From positions 62,001 through 126,000 of the forward strand of contig JAJYYK010000001.1 in the NCBI GenBank assembly GCA_021801025.1: a stretch of 64,000 nt of DNA, read 5' to 3'. The DNA comes from Pseudomonadota bacterium. GTDB taxonomy: Bacteria > Pseudomonadota > Gammaproteobacteria > Burkholderiales > Sulfuriferulaceae. Both the position numbers and the translations under genes were made by a program. Shown one piece after another: positions 18,443 to 24,471 of this stretch. Below the pieces are notes generated by a model, which saw only the letters and a list, made by a program, of their open reading frames with translations, did no database searches and was not told where the DNA came from. How positions within the stretch are numbered: the stretch's first letter is position 1; the number at the start of each line of letters is the position of its first letter.

Positions 18443-19267
18443 TCACACCGATGAAACCGCTCTCCCCGATCCACGACCAACGGTCTGCATCAACAGCCAC
18501 GTTGTCATCAATGTGCCCAGATAAAAAGTTATTTCTATGCCGGAAGGTCGCGCAATATAGCCAATCAAAATGTGGAGCAATTGTCCGGGTAGACCGGATT
18601 GACTCAAGATACCGGAGGTATTCCAGATCCCGTTGCCCCAGGCAGGTAACACCCCAACCTGGTTAAGAAACCCCGCTGCCTGAGCGGCTAATCCCGATGC
18701 AAGGAGCAAAATGAGCCAACTGGTCACCGTAAAGAAGTACCGGCCTGGAATACGCAGCAACCCACGGTACAGCAACATGCCCACCAATATCCCTCCGGTC
18801 GCGCCTGCCAGCCCGCCCAACAACATACTGAATCGATGTTCTCCGTCCGCAGCAATCGCCCAAAGAAATAAAATGGTCTCCGTGCCTTCTCGCATGACCG
18901 CCGCAAAAGGAATAAGCAACAAGGCAGTAACCGGGCGTTGCCCTGCGTTGATTTCAGCACCCGCAGATTTTATTTCGTGCGCGAGTTGACGACCATGTGC
19001 GCTCATCCATACGTTATGCCATGTCAGCATGGCCACGGCACATAACAGCACCACCGCATTCAGCATGGCCTGCCCATCCCCCGTAAAAAAGGAAGCCGCC
19101 TTGGTTGCCAAAGCGGCCACAATCAACGCCCCCAACAATCCCAGGCCTATCCCTCCGGCAACCCAACGGCTACGCCCGGGAATATCACGGCTGGCGCCCA
19201 GCAGGATGCTGATGACCAAAGCAGCTTCCAGCACCTCACGAAACAGGATAACGGCCGTTGCAAGCAT
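18443..19267 (-). CDS. FTR1-family iron permease (EfeU-like)
   Basis: A 274-residue inner-membrane protein with seven hydrophobic helices and both REXXE iron-translocation motifs: REVLE at residues 10-14 and REGTE at 126-130. Together these define the FTR1/EfeU family that imports iron, usually after oxidation of ferrous iron. It is three bases downstream of the cupredoxin gene and probably co-translated. No EfeB peroxidase or EfeO imelysin domain is near, so this is a minimal two-gene (plus outer-membrane protein) variant rather than EfeUOB. A Fur site precedes the operon at 19672. Confidence 0.92.
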   Translation of the reverse strand: MLATAVILFREVLEAALVISILLGASRDIPGRSRWVAGGIGLGLLGALIVAALATKAASFFTGDGQAMLNAVVLLCAVAMLTWHNVWMSAHGRQLAHEIKSAGAEINAGQRPVTALLLIPFAAVMREGTETILFLWAIAADGEHRFSMLLGGLAGATGGILVGMLLYRGLLRIPGRYFFTVTSWLILLLASGLAAQAAGFLNQVGVLPAWGNGIWNTSGILSQSGLPGQLLHILIGYIARPSGIEITFYLGTLMTTWLLMQTVGRGSGRAVSSV

Positions 19268-19270
19268 GAT

Positions 19271-19636
19271 TTAATTCGCTTTCTTGCCTGATTGTTCTAC
19301 GACGACATTTCCCGTCATCGCATGATTTAAGTCATTAAAATACGGATAACTGCCTGGGTCCAAAGGCCCAATATACAGCGACACATCCTTATGGGCAGGC
19401 ACAATCACTTCGCGGGAAAGTTCATAACTTTCAAATTCAGCAGGCAGGTCATCCTGATTTTTAACAATCAGTTTAATTTTGACCCCAGACGGTAACATGA
19501 GCTTATCTGGCTGAAATTGACCATCATGAATCACCAGGGTCATTGACGGCACCTCTGCCGCCAGGACCGGCATACTTAGGCCGATCAAACCCGACATTAA
19601 AATCAATATCGCGCGCTGTAATATACCTGTGGTCAT
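19271..19636 (-). CDS. Periplasmic cupredoxin-fold protein partnered with FTR1
   Basis: A 121-residue protein: signal peptide 1-25 (ILILMSGLIGLSMPVLA) followed by a single cupredoxin domain (MTLVIHDGQFQPDKLMLPSG... GPLDPGSYPYFNDLNHAMTGNVVVE). The expected type-1 copper cysteine is absent: where a blue copper protein has Cys, this has the YPYFNDLNH segment, leaving His and Met candidates. That pattern is seen in FTR1-linked cupredoxins, thought to bind or oxidise iron in the periplasm. Start chosen at 19636 because GGGAGG precedes it; the longer frame would run over the Fur box. Confidence 0.82.
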   Translation of the reverse strand: MTTGILQRAILILMSGLIGLSMPVLAAEVPSMTLVIHDGQFQPDKLMLPSGVKIKLIVKNQDDLPAEFESYELSREVIVPAHKDVSLYIGPLDPGSYPYFNDLNHAMTGNVVVEQSGKKAN

Positions 19637-19671
19637 CCTGTTCCTCCCTGATTGAATAACTATGCCGGCTA

Positions 19672-19695
19672 TCATAATGAGAATCAATCTCATTG
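19672..19695. promoter_or_regulatory. Fur box for the cupredoxin-FTR1 operon
   Basis: TCATAATGAGAATCAATCTC followed by ATTG contains the hexamer repeats AATGAG and AATCAA plus the inverted CTCATT typical of an extended Fur site. It lies about 35-60 bases upstream of the cupredoxin start, the expected promoter position. With the site at 18311 it indicates iron repression of the whole module. Confidence 0.78.
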
Positions 19696-19734
19696 TCAAC
19701 GACAAATTAATCTACGCATTAAATGAGAATGGGA

Positions 19735-19781
19735 TTTAGGGGGTTGCCTCCCCCTAACCCCGCATCTCTATCAATGCGGGG
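19735..19781 (-). terminator. Tandem hairpins after the lipoamide-dehydrogenase-like gene
   Basis: TTAGGGGG/CCCCCTAA (19735-19757) and CCCCGCAT/ATGCGGGG (19758-19781) are two adjacent hairpins. They lie between the end of the minus-strand oxidoreductase gene (19811) and the Fur box, so they probably end its transcript and insulate the iron operon. No clear T-run follows. Confidence 0.5.
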
Positions 19782-19810
19782 AGGAAATTCATAATTCGCT
19801 CCAGGCCGGA

Positions 19811-21286
19811 TTATTCAGTCCCGGCAAGAATACCTGGGCGGAAAATGATTTTGTCTGACTTGGAAAAAGCCGAGGTGCAAGAGTCGATGGTGGTTTCCAG
19901 CTCCTCGCACCAGGACGGGTGGCTATAACTCATGTCCTTGAAGAACCACAACCCCAGCTTGGATTGCAGCGCAGCGGACAGCATATGTATCTGCTCGCCG
20001 GCCTCCGGCCCCACGATGCAGCCGCCAAGTAACTGGCCGGTTTCCGCATCGTGCACCACCTCGGTGAAACCTTCGAAATCATGATAAGCGCGCGCCTTAC
20101 CGGAACCAGCCAAGCTGGAACGTGCCACTTCCTCCTCAAAACCGGCGTCTTCGGCTTGGCCTTCGGACAGCCCGACGCTGGCCATTTCCAGTGCCGAATG
20201 GATCACAAACGGCACCTTGAAATAATTGGCTTGCAATTCGTTGCCCCTGATGGCATTGGTCGCCGCCACCTTGCCATCGTACAGGGCTGCATTGGCGGTC
20301 ATTGGGCTGAACATGGGGCTGCGTTTCACATCACCCACCGCATAGATGCCTGCCACACTGGTTTCCAGGTATTCGGAAGTGACGATGAACCCTTCGGCAT
20401 TAACGGTCACGCCGATCTCTTCCAGACCCAAGCCCTGAGTTTGGGGCTGTCGGCCTACCGCCACCAGCACGTAGTCATAGTGAGCGCGTTCACAGTTGCT
20501 GAATTCAACATCGACGCCGTTTTCTTCCACCCTGGTGGAAACAACATTGAGATTGTTACACACCTCGATGCCCAGACGGCTCAATTTTCTTTCCAGCGCG
20601 CCGCATGCCCGATCAGGCATGTTCGATTGATAGAGCAGGCGATCTCCCTGCTCTACGATACGCACTTTGGCACCAAACTGATGCAACAGATAGCCGAATT
20701 CCACGCCGATGGCCCCGCCGCCCACGCACAGCACCGAGCTCGGCAGATCATCCAGCTTGAACAACAGATCTCTGGAGTTCACTATGACGCGCCCATCGGT
20801 AGGGCAAGCCGGCAGTTCTCTGGGAGTGGATCCTGTGGCAATGATGATGCGCGATGCCTGCAGTTCAAGCGTAGCCGCACTGTCATCCACCAGCGGCGCT
20901 GTCAAGCTGACGCGCACCCGTTGCCGGTCAATGAAACGGGCTTCGCCCCGGAAAATGCGTATGCCCATACGTTTGAGCCAGAGCAGAAAGTTGTCGCGGA
21001 TGCCTTTGACAACAGCATCTTTATGCGCCATCGCGGCCTTGATATCACCTCTGACATGGCCCACCAACCCGCGCCCCTCCAGTTCGTTCACGCTGGCAAT
21101 GAGGCTGGCCATATGCAGCAGGGATTTTTTCGGGATGCACCCCTGGTTGAGACAGGTACCCCCAGGCAGATCACGTTCAATCAGGGCAACCTTTGCGCCC
21201 ATATGTGCGGCGTTGATGGCAGCCTTATAACCGCCCGGTCCGCTACCGATAACAATCAGGTCGAATTGCATGGCTTGAGTATCCAT
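19811..21286 (-). CDS. Dihydrolipoamide-dehydrogenase-like flavoprotein disulfide reductase
   Basis: A 491-residue FAD/NAD(P) disulfide oxidoreductase. It has GSGPGGYKAA (FAD) near residue 14, the redox pair in GGTCLNQGCIPKK (Cys45, Cys50), VGGGAIGVEFG (NAD) near residue 190, and the second FAD motif GIYAVGDV. The C-terminal active-site His-Glu pair is present as SHPSWCEE (His456, Glu461) instead of the usual HAHPTLSE, and a C-terminal extension follows. No pyruvate or 2-oxoglutarate dehydrogenase genes are nearby. Instead it is coupled (3-base gap) to a small IscA-like gene. A link to the lipoate-dependent sulfur-oxidation (sHdr) pathway is possible but is inference. A second in-frame ATG lies at 21271. 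Confidence 0.8.
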   Translation of the reverse strand: MDTQAMQFDLIVIGSGPGGYKAAINAAHMGAKVALIERDLPGGTCLNQGCIPKKSLLHMASLIASVNELEGRGLVGHVRGDIKAAMAHKDAVVKGIRDNFLLWLKRMGIRIFRGEARFIDRQRVRVSLTAPLVDDSAATLELQASRIIIATGSTPRELPACPTDGRVIVNSRDLLFKLDDLPSSVLCVGGGAIGVEFGYLLHQFGAKVRIVEQGDRLLYQSNMPDRACGALERKLSRLGIEVCNNLNVVSTRVEENGVDVEFSNCERAHYDYVLVAVGRQPQTQGLGLEEIGVTVNAEGFIVTSEYLETSVAGIYAVGDVKRSPMFSPMTANAALYDGKVAATNAIRGNELQANYFKVPFVIHSALEMASVGLSEGQAEDAGFEEEVARSSLAGSGKARAYHDFEGFTEVVHDAETGQLLGGCIVGPEAGEQIHMLSAALQSKLGLWFFKDMSYSHPSWCEELETTIDSCTSAFSKSDKIIFRPGILAGTE

Positions 21287-21289
21287 AGG

Positions 21290-21511
21290 TCAGACCCGGC
21301 TGCCGCAGCTTGCGAAATGCGGCGCATTGGGGTTACGGAACACGAATTCTGACCGGGCAGGCCCGTCGGCCACGAAATTCAATATTGCGCCATTCGATAA
21401 AACCCGATGACTTTCATGAATCAGCAAATCCGCGCGCTCAGCACTTACCGAGACATCATGGGCAGCGGAAACCTGAATTTGTTGGGCGGCAAGGGCGGTC
21501 ACAATAATCAT
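21290..21511 (-). CDS. Short IscA/HesB-like protein with one cysteine
   Basis: A 73-residue protein whose start (MIIVTALAAQQIQVSA) and end (FVFRNPNAPHFASCGSRV) resemble A-type iron-sulfur carriers (compare the MITVT..AA..I start and NPN..CGCG end). About 30 residues of the family core are missing and only one cysteine remains (residue 70) instead of three, so it cannot bind a cluster in the normal way as a monomer. AGGAG at good spacing shows it is translated. It is immediately upstream of the lipoamide-dehydrogenase-like gene. Function unknown. Confidence 0.6.
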   Translation of the reverse strand: MIIVTALAAQQIQVSAAHDVSVSAERADLLIHESHRVLSNGAILNFVADGPARSEFVFRNPNAPHFASCGSRV

Positions 21512-21729
21512 GTATGTGCTCCTGTTCCAGGTTGGTTAAAATCGGTTCGATTAATTAATCCCAGTACTTAAGCCCCAGTCTCTTTTGCGACCATACTGGA
21601 AGACGCACGCCGGGCGGTTCTGTCGCATGAGTACATGCCAACGGGATTTAGTTTATCCTAAAGACCTTTAGATGAACAGGGTAAATCTGGATGTTGGGGA
21701 CAAAGGGAATACGATGTCCAAATGGAATC

Positions 21730-21753
21730 ATATTAGTGTGCATTCACTAATAT
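21730..21753. promoter_or_regulatory. 24-base palindrome, candidate operator
   Basis: ATATTAGTG and CACTAATAT are perfect inverted 9-base arms around TGCATT. It lies 219 bases upstream of the IscA-like gene on the minus strand, in an otherwise empty 260-base stretch that also contains GGTTCGATTAATTAATCC near 21545. The size and AT-rich arms suit a dimeric helix-turn-helix regulator such as an ArsR type; alternatively it marks the edge of the island. Confidence 0.4.
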
Positions 21754-21768
21754 TCTGCATAGGCGCTG

Positions 21769-21840
21769 AATTACCGCATTCTCGAAAAGATGATGCGGGA
21801 ACGCGAGGTGCTGGTTGACCATTCGACGATCAGTCGTTAA
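21769..21840 (+). pseudogene. Remnant of an IS6-family transposase
   Basis: A 23-codon segment reading NYRILEKMMREREVLVDHSTISR and then a stop matches the conserved N-terminal part of IS6/IS26-type transposases (the family reads like LSYRDLEEMLAERGVEVDHSTIYRW). The catalytic DDE part and both ends of the element are missing. It marks past insertion activity at the left side of the accessory island. Confidence 0.6.
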
Positions 21841-22314
21841 ACAATTCGTTTCTTTTTTTCTGAAAAATGGATGCCAAACCGCGTGCAACGACCATGTGAA
21901 TTTATGTAAAATCCGGGCCAGAATGAAAAGGCTATTTGCATTCCAGGGTTGGGATCTTAAATTTTCAGGCATCAGGAATTCGTTCTGTTTTGTGTAAAAT
22001 CGGGTTGGATTCGCCATTAATCCCGATGCGCAGATATGTGCAAATTAAGGTTGGAGCGGATAATAGTAGATGTCTCTGTTGGCTGGAATCGGATCTTAAA
22101 GCTGTCAGCGCCTTAATAAATCCATCGGTCCGTTTTTCGGCCTATGCGGTCGGTCGGGTCGTCCTAAATTCAATTGACCATGAGGGGCCGCTTTGTGGTA
22201 ACTTGATAGCAAGTTGCTATAGCAGGTTCGTGCCAGAAGCGGATGCTCAGGGTGTGTGACCTGAACGTCCCTTGTTCGGCCAGAGCGGTCTTTCATGCTG
22301 TTGTGCTAATATGA
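21841..22314. other. Gene-poor left part of the accessory island
   Basis: About 470 bases between the transposase remnant and the first palindrome contain only short open frames that look like chance. AACTTG-ATAG-CAAGTT near 22201 is a small hairpin. Base composition shifts from the surrounding genes. I see no RNA gene, attachment site or recognisable protein remnant here. Confidence 0.5.
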
Positions 22315-22336
22315 CCGCTGTGAGCCAATAGCGGGC
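22315..22336. repeat. REP-like palindrome, left flank of the three-gene operon
   Basis: CCGCTGTGAGCCAATAGCGGGC, a palindromic hairpin that resembles CCGCTTAGGCCGATAAGCGGGC at 24256-24277 on the other side of the operon. A larger inverted pair, AGCGGTC (22284-22290) and GACCGCT (22313-22319), overlaps it. Together the two copies bracket the three genes. Confidence 0.55.
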
Positions 22337-22446
22337 ATGGAAAGCATCGGCCAGTGCCAAACTTCGGTGGAGTGGGTATCTTTTGATTAGAATGCGAAGC
22401 GAGACTTTAGAACCAAACAGATTCACATCTGGGGGTGTATAACATT

Positions 22447-23283
22447 ATGGACGACACGAACTTCTTGGCAGCTAACGTAAATCGTAAGGTTGTTACCGAT
22501 TTCTATGTTACAAAGGACGTTTCGTCGGTTCCAAATACATTCAAATTCATGGTATTCATACGGTTAAATGCAAAAAAAATAACGTTCAAAAATGTTTCTT
22601 TCATGCACTGTATTTTTGATGGTTGTTATTTCAACGGATGCGTATTTGATACATGCGATTTTACTGGATGCCGATTTCTCGGATCCAATTTGCATCAATC
22701 GGCTTTTACAGGATGCACGTTTGATTTTGCTACGTTTGAGCGTAGTCAAATAGATGACGATATACTGGTGAGCGAGGCTCCCAAGGCTGAAAACCTCAGA
22801 ATGCGTTTTGCGCGATCCTTGAGGATGAACTACCAACAGATTGGCGATGCCAAGGCGGTTAACAAGGCAATCTCACTTGAGCTTGAAGCGACATCAATTT
22901 ATTTGTTCAAGTCTTGGCATTCTGGAGAAACATACTATAAGGAAAAATATACGGGGCTAGTAAGTGGCCTAACGCAGTTTGCAAAGTGGTTGGAATTCTG
23001 GGGGCTTCATTTTATATGGGGAAACGGTGAAAGCATTCTGAAACTGTTGCGATCAATATTTCTTTGCGTGATCGTGATCGCGATTTACAACAGCAATTTG
23101 TACAGCGACCCACTAAACATTGGTTTCTACTGGACTAGCTTGAAGATCGCTCCTGCTGTGTTTTTGGGGGTTTTATCTCCGTCGACATTCACTGTTACAG
23201 CCCTTTCCATCATTGCAGGAACGAGGCTCGTTTCGATTGCCCTTTTAACTGCTTTGCTGGTCAAGAGATTTAGTCGGCGATGA
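22447..23283 (+). CDS. Pentapeptide-repeat protein fused to a channel-like membrane domain
   Basis: A 278-residue protein in three parts. Residues ~46-101 are about eleven pentapeptide repeats with Phe at the centre and Cys in a fixed place (FMHCI FDGCY FNGCV FDTCD), predicting a right-handed beta-helix with six regularly placed cysteines. Residues ~105-195 are a helical linker. The C-terminus has a helix (~198-214), a short hydrophobic loop (~226-242) and a second helix (~250-273) ending KRFSRR. This is the order of two-helix potassium-channel domains often fused to pentapeptide repeats, but the filter is altered: SLKIAPAVFLGVLSP lies where channels have a TVGYGD-type sequence. The start at 22447 follows GGGGGTG; GTG at 22435 is an alternative. 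It overlaps the next gene by four bases. AT-rich codon use suggests transfer. Confidence 0.78.
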   Translation: MDDTNFLAANVNRKVVTDFYVTKDVSSVPNTFKFMVFIRLNAKKITFKNVSFMHCIFDGCYFNGCVFDTCDFTGCRFLGSNLHQSAFTGCTFDFATFERSQIDDDILVSEAPKAENLRMRFARSLRMNYQQIGDAKAVNKAISLELEATSIYLFKSWHSGETYYKEKYTGLVSGLTQFAKWLEFWGLHFIWGNGESILKLLRSIFLCVIVIAIYNSNLYSDPLNIGFYWTSLKIAPAVFLGVLSPSTFTVTALSIIAGTRLVSIALLTALLVKRFSRR

Positions 23284-23906
23284 CCACTCACTTCTACGCT
23301 TTTGGTTCAATATGTAGAGGAGAAACTGACCCTGCATCTGATATTGATCTTCTCGCCTGCATTTCTCAACCCAATCCTAAAATTGATTCGAAGAAATTCT
23401 CGATATATACATATGACCGCTTACAGGAACTATGGCAAGAGGGAAATCCATTTGCATGGCATTTGCATTTAGAGTCGCGACTAATATTTTCCTCTGATGG
23501 GTCAGACTTCCTTGTTAGGTTAGGTGTGCCGTCAAATTATGCGATGCTTTCGGAAGATTGCGCAAAATTTCACAAGCTGTTTGTGGAGTCCTATCATTCT
23601 CTGATGCAATCAGACAACAGTGTTGTGTTCAATCTATCTTGTATGTTTCTTGCCACGAGAAATTTTGCCACTTGTTATTCTTTCGGTACTGGCCAGCCAA
23701 TATTTTCAAGAAACTCTCCATTACAGATAGATCGAAAATTGCCAATCAACGACGTGGTTTTCGATGTGTTCGCGCGTGCTAGAATATTATCGACAAGGGG
23801 GTATGGCTCGCCTATTTCGGAGGCAGAGATTCATATGGCAAAATCCGCTTCCCCAATGATTCTTGATTGGATGCAAAATCTAGCCTCGTCTGGGAACTCA
23901 ATATGA
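23280..23906 (+). CDS. DNA-polymerase-beta-type nucleotidyltransferase
   Basis: A 208-residue protein whose N-terminus carries the nucleotidyltransferase signature FGSICRGETDPASDIDLL: Gly9-Ser10 and metal-binding Asp21 and Asp23. The third acidic residue is not obvious; the strand where it is expected reads KKFSIYTYD, so Asp46 or Glu65 would have to serve. The rest (about 95-200) is helical, with LATRNFATCYSFGTGQP resembling the HEPN-like C-terminal part of MNT and aminoglycoside nucleotidyltransferases. Such enzymes AMPylate proteins, modify tRNA or small molecules, or make nucleotide signals. It is much shorter than CBASS CD-NTases. ATGA overlaps on both sides couple it to its neighbours, so it likely acts with the membrane protein. 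Confidence 0.8.
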   Translation: MTTHFYAFGSICRGETDPASDIDLLACISQPNPKIDSKKFSIYTYDRLQELWQEGNPFAWHLHLESRLIFSSDGSDFLVRLGVPSNYAMLSEDCAKFHKLFVESYHSLMQSDNSVVFNLSCMFLATRNFATCYSFGTGQPIFSRNSPLQIDRKLPINDVVFDVFARARILSTRGYGSPISEAEIHMAKSASPMILDWMQNLASSGNSI

Positions 23907-24199
23907 GCGAATTTAATAACCGTATAGCAGCACAACGCGAAATTCTTCTTGGTGTTAACAGTGGCGTATGGCAAGAGGAGTTATTTGGCCTTTCGAGTGG
24001 TGCTATTGATCGATGGATGAGTGCAAACAGGCTTGATTCTGATTCGAATTTGGTTAGTCTGACTCGGCAGGTAGCCGACAAACTCTTCTTTCTTTCAAAT
24101 AAAAGCCAAGAACAAGTTACTGAAGATTATAAACTATTGTCGAATGAGGTGTCTGCTCTAACTGTACAGATTAAATTGGCGGTACTTAAGCTGCGTTGA
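23903..24199 (+). CDS. Small helical protein, third gene of the island operon
   Basis: A 98-residue soluble protein starting MSEFNNRIAAQREILLG. No known motif is visible. It is predicted almost all helical, with a Trp-containing N-terminal half (VWQEELFGL, DRWMSANR) and a C-terminal coiled-coil-like segment (EQVTEDYKLLSNEVSALTVQ). The ATG at 23903 overlaps the stop of the nucleotidyltransferase gene by four bases; an upstream in-frame ATG at 23867 would overlap more and is less likely. Its place suggests a partner, adaptor or antitoxin for the nucleotidyltransferase, but this is inference from position only. Confidence 0.65.
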   Translation: MSEFNNRIAAQREILLGVNSGVWQEELFGLSSGAIDRWMSANRLDSDSNLVSLTRQVADKLFFLSNKSQEQVTEDYKLLSNEVSALTVQIKLAVLKLR

Positions 24200-24208
24200 T
24201 TTGCTAGG

Positions 24209-24277
24209 TCTGCAATGTCTCAATTGCAGACATCTGATCAAGGTTAGTCAGATGTCCGCTTAGGCCGATAAGCGGGC
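24209..24277. repeat. Three consecutive hairpins, right flank of the three-gene operon
   Basis: TCTGCAAT/ATTGCAGA (24209-24230), GACATCTGA/TCAGATGTC (24229-24256) and CCGCTTA/TAAGCGG (24256-24275) follow one another without gaps. The last resembles the palindrome at 22315 on the other side. They may terminate the operon and may be the end of a mobile cassette. The remaining ~190 bases to the rep gene hold nothing I recognise. Confidence 0.6.
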
Positions 24278-24471
24278 TTTAGCACCAACCAGCCTGACGG
24301 TCACCAGTCACCCTCGGGCACATTGCTGCCTTCCAGACAAAAAATTCAATCCATATCAACTTTCGATGAATCGTGTCGCAAAACCAATTTTCAACTTGGG
24401 TGACTTTTCCTGAACCAGCCTCGTTCGACCGCAAAAGTTGTCCGATCCAACCCCAGATTGCAAATAGTCAA

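Noticed and set aside
20051-21352. Long plus-strand open frame of 433 codons opposite the lipoamide-dehydrogenase-like gene
   Set aside because: The opposite strand encodes a full, motif-rich flavoprotein; the plus-strand product is His-rich with no fold pattern, typical of an antisense shadow.
21733-22017. Minus-strand frame of 94 codons in the left island
   Set aside because: Part of it is the complement of the IS6-type transposase remnant; no independent support for coding.
22447-24199. Calling the island operon a standard CBASS system
   Set aside because: The nucleotidyltransferase is about 100-200 residues shorter than CD-NTases and its third catalytic acid is unclear; no Cap2/Cap3 or known effector domain is present.
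24200-24290. Possible integron attC site after the island operon
   Set aside because: The hairpins lack the paired RYYYAAC and GTTRRRY core sites in the right layout, and no integrase gene is present.
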